Below, piece after piece: positions 36,471-51,625 of a stretch of DNA of 64,000 nucleotides. Every line of letters starts with the position of its first letter. Position 1 is the stretch's first letter. The notes under the pieces were generated by a model that worked only from the letters and a program-made list of their open reading frames with translations, was not told the origin of the DNA and did no database searches. The DNA lies in NCBI RefSeq assembly GCF_020184175.1, contig NC_065533.1, positions 13,662,695-13,726,694 of the forward strand. The letters run 5' to 3'. This stretch comes from Aphis gossypii (lineage: Eukaryota; Arthropoda; Insecta; Hemiptera; Aphididae). The position numbers and the translations under genes were made by a program.

Positions 36471-39400
36471 TAATATAATATCCGTTAACGGTTTATGGCC
36501 GAATCTGAGATGTAGGTACCTACGTATACATATAGTAAATATATAGAAGAAATAGGTACCTACATTTGAAGGCTTGAAATTGATTTTAATACAGATATCG
36601 GTAAAAAATTCCTAAGAAACCATAGTATAAGACATCAAAATCTATTTTTTTTTTTTAATATTTATTACATTGGAATTGAAAAAAAATTAAAACCAATACT
36701 ATAAATATTATATAATCTACCAAAATAATAATTATTTTATAAATTGTGCATGTAAGCACTAATCTAATGAAAAATTAAAAAAAATAATAACTACAATTTT
36801 AAATTCATAAATGTCTGAGAAATTTTAGTTGTTTTCATATTCGTTTAGAAAAGTAGTCACAGAATAATATGAACGATGCACAAATATGCTTATACTACCA
36901 ATAGGTCGTGTTTCTTAATTTATTGTATTTTGTTTACTTGATAAATAATTAATAGCATAATATAAGACATAAGTATACATTTAGAAAATGTTGATACTAG
37001 GTAATATCATTAAATATTTAATACAATAATCTGTAAAATATTATTAGCAAAAGCAATAACAGAGACAGTCTAACAATAAATCATTTCATTTTAAAAATAT
37101 AAAGAAATATATTTTGTTCTTCAATGCAATGATAATAAAAGTAATAAAAAATTTAGTTTTATAATAATACAAACCCATGTGCTGAAATGATTTTAGAAAA
37201 CATTTGCATATTATTTTACGACGAAAAAGCAGACTTTAAAGAATAAGATATGATGAATGATTAATTTTCCAAAGTTCTTATTAAAAATAATTAAAATATA
37301 ATTTCATATTTCATATCTTTTAAATGCAAAAGTTGAAAGTTCTTACATATATTAAGTACTATAAATACTTGAATTATCAAGTAATATAAAAATAAACATA
37401 AATAAATGATATTTTAAATATTCCGTTTTTTAAGTCTATTTCACAGGTGTGCGTTATGAGGCGTAAGAATGCACGTATACGACTCGTTAGTGTAAATCAA
37501 AATTAAAATTGCAAAAATGTTAAACTGATACTTTGAAGTAAAAAAAAAATATATTGTTCTTCAAATTTAATTAAGAATTATAAAAATATTTAATTTTTTT
37601 TTTATTAAAATTAGAAAAAAACAAATATCGATATAAGGGAAATTAAAATAAAATCATAAAATTTCGTTTAGACGTCAAAGCTCACTGTCCCCACTTAAAA
37701 ATTAAACACGAGTTCACTGCGATGCGGAATTATATACACATGTAAACCTGCACCAGTGATTCAACCCCTAGCTCCGTCCAACCCTCGCGTGTTATTCACC
37801 CTGCACAATACCCAAATCATATCGTAATGATTATTATTAACATAATATTATTATGATTTACGACACGACTGCATTACGACTGTAATTCGCGATAATCATT
37901 TCGTTACAATGTAATAATTGTATTATACTTACGCATAACTAATACGGTAATTAATAACCACTTATATATATATGAAGGGTATTATAATGCAATTTCATAA
38001 TTTGCATATACATATGTTCGTACTTTGCTACCCTGTACTGTACTATATTATTTGTAAAGTGACACATTGCTATTATATCGGACACTTTTCAAGCATAACA
38101 AATGTTCCTATATTACCGAAAAAAAAGACAATTTTTGTAGAACGATAGTAATTTTTTTCAACCCATATACATATGCGTAAGATCTAATAAATGTTGCATA
38201 TTATACGACTGTTGTAGTAGTACGTAGTTCGGTTACTCAAAGATCGAAAAACAAAGAATCAGACACAACAGTTATACACTTTAATTAATATAAGTATAAT
38301 GCAAGTACAATCATATATATATATATATAAAAAGTAAATTATAGTAGAAATAGTTTATAAAGATTAATAACGGTCAAAGAACCAACGAAAATATGTCATT
38401 ATATAACCGAGATGACGAAAAAAGAAATTGTAACTTCAATACATACAGAAAAAAGTAAAGATAAAACATTTATTTATTTTAATTAATTAATTAAATTTGC
38501 ATTTTGTTAAAAAATCTGTGATTTTAGATTGAACTTTATAGTATAAGAATCACACCCTATTTTTTTTTCTAGCTCTTCAAAATTTGTTTTTGGACAAGAT
38601 TTCTCCAATATTACCAAAAATAACCACCATTACATCCATATAATCATTAGACAGACTTCATAATAATCGATACAAATTAGTACATACAATATAGGAGTTT
38701 TGCAGGGACCTTCAATTTAAGGTCATTACACCCAATATGTTATTTCAACCGGTGTTTACTGTATATGATATGAACAATAATATTGTTTAAATATTGTAAT
38801 GCGCAGTTATCCATAAATTGATTGCTCATCATTCGATCATTGAGAGTTTATTCACAGAGTTTGTTTTCGTAATCATTTTTATATTAACGTGCGTGATATT
38901 TTAGTTAATTTTAAGGAATCTTAGGAGTTTTATTCATTTCTTAAAATATTTATATGCGACTCTAAGATATACAATATTATGTAGTATAAATTTAAATGGC
39001 ATTTTTGTGCGTTACAACTTCTTTACAGGCAACGCGTAGCTAGACAGAATATTATTAATATTATAAAACTTTATTCGTGACGATGTTGTGTGTTCAGTAT
39101 TTAAATTAAAATAAACTTTCGTCTGATAACAAAACTAAAATCAAGACAGGCGCTTGTTAATCAGTTTTTTCAACTCGTTAAGTTAAGTAAATATATACAG
39201 AAAAAAACAAGTTAATTTAAAAGTGGAAAGTTTTTTTATTGACTTAATTCAGTTAAAAGTCAGTTATATTCGTTCAATATTTTATCAAGTATAATTTCGT
39301 GTCTTCAAAAAATATACAAATAATATTTTACTCGACTCGAAGAAATTGCAAAAAAAAAATCAATTTCAAAATACCAACTTTGGTATTTTAAAACAACATT

Positions 39401-42400
39401 TATAGGTTATATGAAGTATAAGTTAAATGTAAGTATAAAAAACTCATCACCCTTTACGTAATACTTAACCTTTTACACCAGTCTAATGACCATCATCAAT
39501 CGATCGATTTGTTGAAAAATAAAAGACGATTGAGCCCATTGTGGTGGACAATTATTACAATAAATAACAACAGTGAATAGTAAAAAAGACAGTCTGACGG
39601 TGCTTTAAAAAACAAATATATTTATGTTGTGCGGTAGTACTTTTTATTGATAACATTCATTATTTCAATTTATTTTTCGTGTTTGTACTTAGTTGCGGAA
39701 AGCTGTGTAGTATTGAAAAACATTTTAACGTTTCATTACCACGCATTTCGAATCGTGGTAACATCTTAAGTTCTTTTCTTTTTTAAACGACAACAACAAA
39801 TCTTATTTTTTTATTTTGAAAAATAAAATAAATCAATAATTAACAATTATAAAAAATAAAGACCTGTTAAACGACGAATAACGAAAAAATGTATTCGAAT
39901 AGATTTATTATTATAAGTATAATATATAGGTTACATTGTTATTATTAAGTGCCATCAGAGTATTTTTTTATTACTACTACTACTACTACTACACACTGCT
40001 GTTTACTGGAATAATAAATTGTCCACTACTGTAATATTGGCAGTTTGGTACAATTCGTATTTTATCCTTTAGCTGCACAACAAACCGATCGCCGGTCATT
40101 AATAAGATAAAGAGTTATTACGCACTATAAAAAAAATAAATAAAATAGTGCCATCCCGTATATTATTATAATTTATAATAAACGTGTACGCCACGATAAC
40201 TCACCAAGTTAACTTTGACTGGAAACATGGACGTTTATATTTTTTGCACTATGTATACATATATACCACCGGGTACTAAGCGCGCTCGACCCCGTTTTAT
40301 TATATTATTATAACAACGCATTTATGTATAAAATTCAAGACTCTTGAATTTTTAAGTAGGCATGTTTAAAAAAAAAAACATATTTTCAGTCCTTTTTTAT
40401 TGCGTTAAAGGAGTGTCTTGGGGTGATCCCAAAAGTTTTTTTATCTTCCACAGAGTACTCCTCCTTTTTTTTTTTACTGTAAATTGTTGCGAGTCGATGA
40501 TTTTTTTCAAAACTATTTTTGGTATTACTACACGACGTATTGAAGTCAAAATTTAAACGAGACTGGTATCAATTAGTCTCAAAATCAGTTTAATATTATT
40601 AAGGAAATCACAGTGATGATCTATTAGTATTTTATGATAATTTTTTACAAATAGACCGATATAATAATTATTTATGCACTCGAGGTTCAAATACCACAAT
40701 ATAATAAAACACATTCATAGATTTTCAAAATCATTAAAGAATCTAAACCGTTAAATATTAATATTATAATGTTGTGTGTAAATAACAGATTAAAGTAGTA
40801 ACGATAAAAACATTTGTTTATATATGGCAGTGCAGTTTTAATGGAAATAAACAAAGACCGTTTAAGTCGATTGCGTTTTGGATTCTTTCATATTTTAAAA
40901 CGCATTTCATAACATGAAGCGTAAACATTACATATTAATGTGTACATCGACACTAATAAGTAAAAAACATAACGCACAGGCCACAAAACTATTTACGTGA
41001 ACACGAACCATACACACACACTATATAGTAAATACATGTGACGTATAATGCCGTACTTAATTCATAAAGTATACGTAAAACACAACCTGATCAGTATGGC
41101 CAACTCTGTTTTTTAATCGATTGAACAACATTCGTCGTGTAAAGTCTGGCAGACGAGAGGAATATCAAAAATTAATTTTTCTTTTTTCTTCGAGAATCTT
41201 CTGACCGACAGTGGACAACTGAGGTTTTTTTGGTTTTTTTTTATTGAGAATATTCCACTCTTAGCGTACAACAGGAACCTATAATAAAGAATAGTACACG
41301 TTTTTTCAAACCGTTTTATTGGAAATTTAATATATTTATATACAGTAATGGTGTATAATATTATTGTGTAATATTTGTAATTGAATAATTCGAGGATCAC
41401 TCTGTGTATAGTGTTTCAACTATTAATGATACTCTATCCGACTCTCCCCCGTATACAAAAATAAAAATCAACACAAAAATACATTATTTATATTATACGG
41501 TGACTGGAAAAAAAAAGGTGCATACTTTTTATTGATCGTTTTACATATTTACAACGTTTATTCACAATAACGTTCGGAAGCTACGTACTCGAGTGTAAAC
41601 TGTAATTGAAGGGAACTTTGCTCTCCGCCCAATCATCACTCATTACATTATGCTATAATAACTAATCGATTTTATGGCGTCCATGTTTAGACTACCAAAA
41701 TAGAAATTATTGTAAATTAGTATTTATCATTTTTTACGATATGTTACATACAGAGTGATTATTTAAACAGCAAACACTTATAAATTTGAGTAGTTTTGAA
41801 ACTCATTTCGTTCAATATAATATTATTATAATATATAAATATCTGATATAGAATCTTAATATATTTTAAATTTTTCTTGATATATTAATATTATTTTCGT
41901 ATAATATGTTTTTTTTTTTAACAACGAAACACAGAATATACCTAATAGTTATATAGTACATAGATATATTAAAATATTCTATGAATGAGTAGTGGTATTA
42001 ATAATATAAAATTAATTATTATTGTTTTTCCAACACACTAAGAATGAATAATAAAGCATAATAAAATATAATGATTGCATAACCTGTCATAAATATTTAA
42101 ATAACAATTTAGGTGGAAATTATAAATTATAGTTTTTAAAAGTTATGAAATAAAGTTAGCTTTTTCGAAAAAACAACTTTTGTATAAAATTATTATATTA
42201 TTAATTATATACCTAAACTTTTCGCTATTATAATAAAACGAGTATAATAGATAAAATAATATTATAATATATAATATATAATAATAATAATAATATAATG
42301 ATATTTCATAGTGGTGAAAATTTAGAAGTGTATACGAATATTTTTTTTTTTTCAGAAATGCAGCACTCTCTTTAAGTCTTAAACTATAGAACATCAAAAT

Positions 42401-43909
42401 TAAGAATTTGTCAAGACAAATAAACTTTGTTTTAAAAAAATATGATTGAAATCATATAACATACCTACATAAAAGTTCTATAGATATTTTAATATAATGT
42501 GTTTTGGTTCCTCAGCTGCCCTACATCTAAATTTGTGTTTTTTATTACAAGATAATTTTTTTTTTTAATATTGGTGTGTATTGCGAATATTTAACTTGAC
42601 CAAAACATAATTAAACCAAACCGAGATTTTTTCGCTTCCGTAAATGTATTCCTATGCATTGAAAATGATTAATTTTATCTTCTCCGATGACGATTTATCG
42701 TCTTCGTTTTACAATAACTTCAATAGTAGGTACACGATAATTTATAATTGCATACACTTTACGCATCGTGTCCTTTGGTAATCGTTACTGGTCTTATAAA
42801 TGTTTGTATGTCATAAAGTTTTTTAACTGAATGTGGTCGACGTAATAAGTTAGTCCCTCATTACTACTGTGGGTGTACTCAATGTCTAATGATACTGGTG
42901 GAGGTTAAATTCAAGATTTAAACAAATTTGTGGTTCTATCAAACACATAAAATGTGTATCGCTTTTTTGATATAAAAATACGGGAAGATGTGTATGAGTC
43001 TCAAATTTCTATATTATTGTCTGTAAGTGTATAAAAGTGGTTTGCATACACTGCATGCTCAGAAATCAAATTTAAAGGTTTTTGTAAGTGATGTATAAGT
43101 AGTTTTTAAACAATAAATCTGTAATTTTTGACAAAAAAAATCTATAATTGGTTGTCAAAAAACTATAATTATGAATGTTCATGTTAAAACCAATAAACAC
43201 TTTACAAGGTTAAAAAAAATTATTATTTTCGAATAATTATTATCTACCATGTTTTATTACACAATCTAAGTTTTAAAACACGATTAGGATAATTTAAAAT
43301 TTTTTTAAAAAAACGTGGTATTTAATTCATTTGATCTTAAAGATTCCTAAAATTAGTAAAATTCTAATAAAATTAGAGTTTATTCGGTAGCTTCAATTTT
43401 TGTAATGATGATGATAACAATGTACGGCCAGCTGTATGTAAAACGCATAATATTTTACATTTGGTTTTATAAACCAATAAGTAATTGAAAAGATTGTTGA
43501 TCATAAAATAGTATACTAATGTGTTTATATCTAACTTAGCTATGATCATAGATTCGGAGATGACAATAATACTAACAATTTTTCTGCGATCAACTTGTTT
43601 ATATGTACGAGTATAATAAGTACACAACAGTTCGATAACGCTGTGGTAGGAGAACTTAATAATTAGTTTCGACACTCTATTTTCAGTACAAAATTATTTT
43701 TCAAAGTTTTGGCGCTAATATTTTCGATAAATCGCAGAATATAATAACACTGGGACAGCAACCGGATTCTGTGCGCCGAATAAAAATATACGAGAAAGAA
43801 AAAAAATATCACGACGAATAATCGAAAATGGCCAGCTACCAAGATTGAGACGTGTTGGTGTGTGTACAGCCCGCGTTTTGACTGACCTGCGCGGTAATTA
43901 AGTAGCCGA

Positions 43910-43990
43910 TATATTATAAAAAATGGACGGACAGTCGAAAACCGGTCGTCCACCACAGCATCCGAGTCCTAAGCGTCTGTTGCCTGTATA
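43910..43990 (+). promoter_or_regulatory. Possible TATA-containing core promoter
   Basis: TATTATAAAAAATGG at about 43910-43927 is followed by a CpG-richer segment containing ACAGTCG, an initiator-like motif, and CGGTCGTCC, a DPE-like motif. A 22-codon frame starting at 43923 runs through it to TAA. No downstream exon was found, so this is weak. Confidence 0.2.
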
Positions 43991-45575
43991 ATACATAGTA
44001 TTACTCGTACAATCACATCTCACAACATTGTGTACGGTGCGTTTATTTAATAAAAGTATTTACTATATAATATGTCTATATAATGTCTATATATATTATA
44101 GTGTTTTCGTACCTTGGTACATAAATTTCATTAGCGTTCGACGCTGATAGTCTGATCATAATATATGCAAATAATATTGTCAACCGTAAATCATTATGCA
44201 TAACGAGTGTTTTTATTTTTGTTTGATATTTATCTCCCACTATATTATTATAATACAGTTTGTAAAAGGCGTAAAAATAAATTAGACAAACGTCGGCGGT
44301 GAAATTTGTTTGAAACGACGAGAGACAAAAAAAAAAAATTATTCGCTGAGATTTTTTTCATGTCATTAAAATATTATTATAATAAATTATTATATAATCA
44401 GAGAAAATAATATTATTCGAGTTGTGCAATATATTTTTGTAATATCAAAACTCTGCAGTCTACAGCAGTGTGCACTGTGTATGCTTTAACGTAGGTGATC
44501 CACTCAATTATCTACACTCATTATTTGGAAATAAATCTATGTATTTTTTTTTTTTTTTTGAAAATATTATTTTATGTCATTTACAAATAACACGTTTAAA
44601 AAACTAAAATTTTTGCAATTTAATTCTATTATAACTTAAATTTTATCCAAAATATTTTAATGGATGAAAATCGAATTTTCAACGAGTAATTAATAATTAA
44701 AATTATATAGTCATAAGTATATTATATAACGACAAGTTGAGCTGTGTTAAATGACATAGAGCCACTCCAAAAAATGCTCATTTACTATACAATGAATCGT
44801 TCTATTATCAAAATTAAAAGTCTGTGTTTTAATATTAGAACTAATTATAATTTTTTTTAAAAATAAATTTATAAATATTTAACCCGAGTTTAAAATGTAA
44901 GTGTTCAGAGCCTTCAATAAAACACAGGCAGTTCTGTTTCATTTAAGTTTGATAGTAGGTCGATTCACTGTAATGTTAAAACTGACGGAGCTAAACGTAA
45001 TATTTTCTAACGACTGTAGTTTGAATGGGAATAGGGATGTGTACTACCTATATATATATATACCTACACAAACCGTGTTTTTATTTCATTATTAATGAAC
45101 GTCTTACTGTTTATAACCTATACTAAGTACATATACTGCAGCAGTGTCAGGATGATTAGCACGGAAACAACTAGTTTATTCTCTTGCTAATGATTTTATA
45201 TTACATTGCTTTTGATTCATTTCCTAAGTATTTCCTGGTATTTAGAGTAAAGTATAGTATAATCCAACGGAAATCGACTAGTTTTGTTTTCTTCGGACAA
45301 ACTACCGTGCGTGCATGATAATATAAAAATAAAATATATCCTAACTGTTCTTACCGAACAACGTCCAAAAACGTTACTATGTAATGTAGTATGTACAATA
45401 TAGTTACTGAAATATATACATAGCACAATAGTGTAAGCTACTTATGCATTATAATAATAAACGGTACTTATTTTATAGGGGTTTGTAAATGTGTATTTTT
45501 AATTTTTATTATTTCAAATAAAAATTAAATATAAATACAGTTGCAACGAAATTTATGTAATGCATAATATCGATT

Positions 45576-45597
45576 AGGTACCTATATATAGGTACCT
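45576..45597. repeat. 22-bp perfect palindrome
   Basis: AGGTACCTATA followed by its exact reverse complement TATAGGTACCT. Related GGTACC or ACCTATATAGGT palindromes recur in the window, for example near 2778, 7112, 8052, 11314, 16290, 16757, 36517 and 36556. Confidence 0.7.
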
Positions 45598-47469
45598 GGA
45601 CGAGTTCTCGTGCTATTTAAAATGAGGCTAATTATTGTTTAATTATATTAAATTGTATATCGTAGTATCCAAGGGCTGTAAAAGTGTTTCAAAGTTAACA
45701 CAGATGAATACCGCCAAATCAAAAAAATGAATGTAAAAAAATATTCATGTGCAGGTGAGATAAAAATAACCAATGTATTAATCACGTTATGATTTATATT
45801 ATATTTTATACTAATTATTGTTACATTTCAAAAAAAAAAAAAATGTTTATTACAGCAATACAGCCGAGTTGTAATATATTAAAAAAATTTCAAATTTAAA
45901 TGCCGTTAACAGTTAATATTATAATAAATTGTATTGCATAAAAGTTATACCAAATTGTTAAAATTAATGATTTTCAGTATTTCTGTTGAAATTAAAAAAG
46001 CTGAATTGTTTCTAAAATATATGATGACAGTAATTGCTTAAAAGTTCATTTTAATAACGCAGTCTCATAAATTCTTAAGAATACAGCAGAAAATGTAAGT
46101 AGAAAAATTGGGGTACTAAAAAATTCGATGTAATGATGTGGTTATAAATAAGTGTGATTTTAAGCAAAAGGTAAAATGGGGTTTAAAACTTATAAGGACC
46201 ATTAAAAACTAAACTAATTTGTTAAAACAATTCCTAACTGTTAGAGCGAGGGAGCTATTATATATATATATATATACACCAGTTTACAACGATGAGTTTT
46301 TTCTCGAGATACACTTCTCAAGGGGTGCAAAGAAATTTCTCAAAATGATGATGTTGACAAAGCGCAAATTTTAATTTGTTACATATTTACAGAGTGTTTT
46401 ATCAAGCATGTTCACCCTCTTTTTTCTTTCAGTAATAATAGTTATTCAAAATTAAAGACAATATTTTCAAATTTTTGAGTTTATTTTTTTTATTGTACAG
46501 TATACTACAGGGAGACGTATACTTAAGATTTTCAAAAAAAAAACCCTTTTCCACTATAAATTATTCGACTAATAATTTTTCTAAAACGTTAAAGTTCCAA
46601 AATAGAATTCAAGAAAGTGGTTTGTAAGTTATTTAATTGTGTGTACTAAAAATAATATAATCATGATAATGACTTTTGAAGGTATAGTACTATCGTGATT
46701 TGAAAATTGTAGTCATTGATATTAATCTATCATCACTTGTAATAATTTTTAAAAATTATACAAGTATATTAAAAATTAGATCCGATTTTATACATATATC
46801 TAATATTTATGAAAGACTATTGATTTTAAGGACTATTTTCCTTAACATAAACATTTTATCAATTATGAGAAACTACTCGTTCAAATGTTAAAATAAATAT
46901 AATTAAATCTAATTAAAAAAATCTACTCAACAGTTTTCAGTAAAAAAAAAAATGGAGTTCTAATTTAAAAAATAGAAGTTTGTGTCCTCACAAGATCCTT
47001 CTTAATATTAGTATAAAATATCTCAATAATTTAAAAATATGGTCTTTAATAGTATATTTAAAAATTCTATGAATCAAAATTTGATTAATATCGATGTCGT
47101 TAAAAAACGAGGGTGGACATGTAATATTAGGTGAATCAATACCGTTTGTAATATAATTCACTCATACAATAATACGACTTCTCGGATTATGGTAAGACAT
47201 CGCCAGACTTAGTTCCGAGCGACCGTGAGTTCTTACATATTATTACGATACCTTGTTGATAAATGTTTTATTCCTTCTATACGCTCTCGTATATTGGAAA
47301 TCACTAATATTCTAACGGGCGTTTAGAAGCGTTTGCGTTAAGAGCAGCGTAAGAGATATAATCTGAAGTTCAGAACAGTTATCTCGAGACGAAGAGTTGG
47401 ACCATGTGGATACGTCATCATTGTAGCTTATTTAAACGCTAAGCTGCACGACGATGCTAGTTATCTCGT

Positions 47470-48110
47470 TCTGAGATATCGCGCCTCGCGGTTGTGTCAT
47501 TGTAATATCCAAGCAATGAATTAAACGAATAGATTTTACATAATATAATAGCCAACAGGCATGGATACTCTATGGAAAAAAAACCCGACTGTGCTGTCTC
47601 GCGGTCTTTTAGGCGACCGTAAGAGCACCGTTGTCCGCGGATATCGAAGGCCGCTATAACTCCGTGCCGCGGGGAAACGTTCGATCGGAACGACGAGGTC
47701 CGGAAGACGTCGTAACGCGAGCAAGACGTATATAGTAAGTAGGTAATTACGTTTATCGTACGAGTAATGGTGTTTTCGCTGACGGCTTGCAGTGCACGCG
47801 GGGACGTACCCTACGCCGCGCAAAGGGCGCGACATATATATTATATTGTTGAATCCGTCGGTTTCGCCGCGTTACATGAATATTTTAACTGCAGCGATGC
47901 CGCCACGAGCGGGCATATAAATTAAGACAATTACGTTTTATGTACGAAAACCAAACGAACATGTGTGACGCGTGACGGATTTTACCCGCAATTGAATTGT
48001 TAATCGGTCTATTAATATTGCGTGCGCCTACTACCTGCGTGACGACTATATACGAACTAACCCTACTCCGCACACCCGCACCGCCAAACGACCGATTATT
48101 TGGCAACACG
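47470..48110. promoter_or_regulatory. CpG-rich patch without a recognised gene
   Basis: GC- and CpG-rich relative to its flanks, with a 99-aa minus frame (47536-47835) rich in Arg and Pro that matches no family I know. Possible promoter region or decayed repeat. Confidence 0.25.
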
Positions 48111-49406
48111 TGGGTAACAAAGCGAGTTTTTTTTTTTTAACAACGTCTTGTCGGTTTTTTTTTTGGTTTTTTTGGTTTTTTGTCTAAGAAAAATATTTAC
48201 AATATGTTTACGCGCGCGGTTAAAACAATAAGTACAAGTTGTACCAATATGTTATACTGCAAGTCTTGATTTACATGCGGACGAAAGAGGTCGCACGTTA
48301 TTCACGTAAAAAAAATATATAATACATACCTTGAATTTGCAATACCGATAAAATATTATTTATTGTTATTAAAATATGTTACTGACGTTGTTGGTGCAGG
48401 GCACTATTCGTTTCCTTGAAAAACAAAAATTTGCGTGCTCCGAAATTTATAGTAGTTTTCCTATAGATCTTAAGTTTATTTCTGTATCATAACTCATATA
48501 ATATAATTAGGTGGTAAAATTAAATATCCTAAAAAACAATTTTAGATATTAATTAATACACGTATACGTATAATATTACCAAATTTTAAACAGGTTGATC
48601 GACAAGAGAAAGATATTTAAATAAAATACGATTAAATAAAAGTAATTGAATGATTTCATCAAAACAATTGTTTGGCAAAGCCAAACTACTGTCTACGTAT
48701 CACCTAAACAGGCTAAACAACAAAGTATTAAAAAACATAACAAATTATAAATTGTCATCATCTCGCGGATTTTGGAAAATATTACATCTGGCGTGTGGCA
48801 TGATAGCATATATTATATCTTCCTGCAGTGACTTGCGCTCTCTTGTTTTAAAATTTTGCAATTTATTATGATAATATTATGGCACACGTGCAAACACTAC
48901 GACAACACACTGTTTCCGTACATTTCAATATTTATTTTCATGGCTTCGTATAATAGGTGCATCGGTGTGTATCTTGGAATTTATCTCGGCATTCACAACC
49001 TTTTTTTCGGTGTTTGTTTTACAACCGTTCGTTTGTGTTGAAATTGCCTCGCTTTCACGGTATTCAGTACATTTTACGGCGTTTGTATTACGCTTCTTTT
49101 GTGTCGAGTGCAATCCGGGTCTTATCTTTTCTTCGTTTGTTGAGCGTGTCGCAACAACGCCGCACGCCACCGCGGTTATAAACCCGCAAACGTACTTTTT
49201 ACAATAACAAACGATAAATCATATACTTACTAAAATGTATTGTCACCATCGACATTTTCCAATCAGCCGCCGTTTATATAGTGAATGTCACGGAGCTTCG
49301 AATGACGTGTGCGTCAATTGACAATAATTAATAATTACTACTGAATAGTTTATATTATAGTAGAATAACATATTATTATTATTATGTTAAAATGCATTAT
49401 ACGTAT

Positions 49407-49440
49407 ATCATAGACGTGCCAGTATGGCTGGGGAGGTTAA
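49407..49440. mobile_element. Possible transposon end remnant
   Basis: CATAGACGTGCCAGTATGG followed by a G-rich run resembles short DNA-element ends. A C-rich CCTCCT stretch near 49590-49630 could belong to the other end, but no convincing inverted repeat was seen. Confidence 0.25.
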
Positions 49441-51545
49441 TTGTAAAATTTTAGTTTTTACGTACTACATCCATCTACTTATATTTTACCTACCTATAAT
49501 ATGTATATTGTATATATAATATAGTATACCTATCTCTTCCAGAATCAGCCAACCACTTAATCCAATCTTCACATCGTTGCAGTACGACTAAACCCTCCTA
49601 TAAGTCAGCTGCCCATCCTGCCTCCTCCGTAGAGACAATCCTATGACGTATATATTCGTATCGAAGAATGCGTGCTTACGCGACTTGGTCATTGAAGACA
49701 TACTTTAAGGAGACTGGTTGTGTAACCGGCTGTGTTTTAAGAACAAAAATATATAAGTAAATTTATATAAGATGATATTTTAGTGACATTTTTGCAGTAG
49801 GTATGTAAAAAAGTAAACGAATATTAAATGTGTTTATTAGTGCGTGTAAGTAACACATATGTATATGTCCGATACTGAAAATAGCTTATCGTCCGTTTGA
49901 CTAATTAATTTTAAATCATAGTGCACGCCTGTAATAATACACGCTGGCACATGTCAATAAATATTATTGTATTTTTTCCAATCCTCTTAACGTTTTATTG
50001 AATATTACGTATTTATATCTATGTCCCGTGAGACTGTGCGAGACTTAGGTTCGGTTAATTTTTAGAGTTTTCGGTTCATTAACAAGTTTAGGTAGGTATA
50101 TCTACTGTGTTATGGTCATAGTGAATTTTCATGTTTCAAAAGTATATTTTGTTATCGTATTGTCAAATAGTTACAATAAATTATTCACTTAATAATAAAA
50201 ATATTAAAAATACCGTTTTTACATTCACCGAAATTCACTATGCGATTAACATATTATACAAACTTTTTAATAAATCAAACATCGTTTTCAAAATTAAAAT
50301 CCATCTCATCAAAACTCTGCCGGGTCAACTGCAGTCAGTCGATTAAGTTTAACAATATCTTTTGTGTGATAACTGCAGTCCCCTTTATGCCTACCCTTAT
50401 ACAGTGACGACAATGTTTAAAAATATAATATGACGTATAATATAGCAATTCGATACATTAGAACGGCGAACCAGAAACTTCCCTCCCGGATACAATGGTC
50501 GAGACTTTTAAAATGAAAAATTGATGTTTAACTATACCAGACGAGGGGAACTTTACTAACGCGTAAGCCGTAAAACGTATGTTTTTTTTATTCACTTATA
50601 AATCACGATACAATAGGTTTTTACTAGTTGATATTAATTTTTTAGTTACAATTTTTATAATTTTTTCGACTATATAATATTATATAACATCATAATCTAG
50701 TATGAATAGTGTTTTGAAAATGATTGTGTATGTTTTTGAATATTATATTTTGACTTTAATACTACATAATATAATATTCTCCCTACGTTTGGATTATTCG
50801 AGTTTTATGAGGCTATCTATTCGTCAATGACACTCGTATTCTTGTGCACCTAAACAAAACAAATATTCTTCTTTACACGAACATGGTATAAAAATAAAAT
50901 AAACGCCGTACATATTATATTATTATTATCGTGTCGTGTACAAAAGATGACTTATCTGGGTATAACTATAAGGGTCGGATCATCATTTTTAAAAATAGTA
51001 AAATGTTTGGCAACAATCACACTTTGTTTGACAGTTTTGTTTCGTTTTTCCATTTATATTTAAACGCGTCGTACTAGTCTACTTAAAACACCGACTGTAA
51101 TAATATAAACATAATTTAAAAAACATCGCGATACGATTATTAAGATCGTTTCACCCATTACTGATGACTATTCGTATCGTATCGTATTGATGATTTATAA
51201 TATTATAATATGGACCAACCCTTTCCATGCAGATCAGTCTCTTCCGAACCAAAATATCATCATTGTTATGTATCAGCTATTATAATATTATGTTCTGCAG
51301 TGCGTACAGACTCAGACTCGGGTGTCAACCCGAATTCCCTGTAATGCCTGCAGTAAATGCGTATATGCTACTGCGCAATATTATAATATTATGCTAATTC
51401 TCTAAAATACGGCACGGGGACCCTCGATTAACGTTTTCGGAAACTCGAGCGAAAGCGCAATTTATTTAAGCCGCGACGACAAGACGATCGTAGGTATATT
51501 ATGTATATTAATATTACAATATATTATAATACGTATCGCGTTTTA

Positions 51546-51625
51546 CACGTCCCCACAGTGCGCGTATTATTCGAATACGATTTCGTCGGCGACGATCTCA
51601 AACGAAAAGAGACCTTGGGGACGTG
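51546..51625. repeat. 10-bp perfect inverted repeat enclosing small hairpins
   Basis: CACGTCCCCA (51546-51555) pairs with TGGGGACGTG (51616-51625). The 60-nt interior contains CGTATT/AATACG (51563-51568 with 51574-51579), a TCGTCGGCGACGA palindrome (51583-51595) and a weak TCTC/GAGA pair. The fold is branched but lacks a tRNA T-loop. Function unknown. Confidence 0.5.

Larger units (their letters stand above)
36471..47469. other. AT-rich gene desert
   Basis: No supported exon on either strand. Seen: an ACT microsatellite (39970-39993), poly-T runs, a 22-bp perfect palindrome (45576-45597), and a TATA-like patch followed by GC-richer sequence at 43900-43990. Confidence 0.55.

Noticed and set aside
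42143..42397. 84-codon Tyr/Ile-rich minus frame
   Set aside because: Composition follows TAA/TTA repeats; it is a low-complexity artefact.
47536..47835. 99-codon Arg-rich minus frame
   Set aside because: No homology I recognise and no flanking exons; CpG-rich composition suppresses stop codons by chance.
48925..49207. Opposed frames of about 80 codons on both strands in a GC-richer patch
   Set aside because: Neither resembles a known protein and both depend on local composition; at most a regulatory patch.
51546..51625. tRNA gene
   Set aside because: A cloverleaf-like closing stem exists, but there is no T-loop GTTCRA motif, no D-loop GG and no CCA-proximal geometry.
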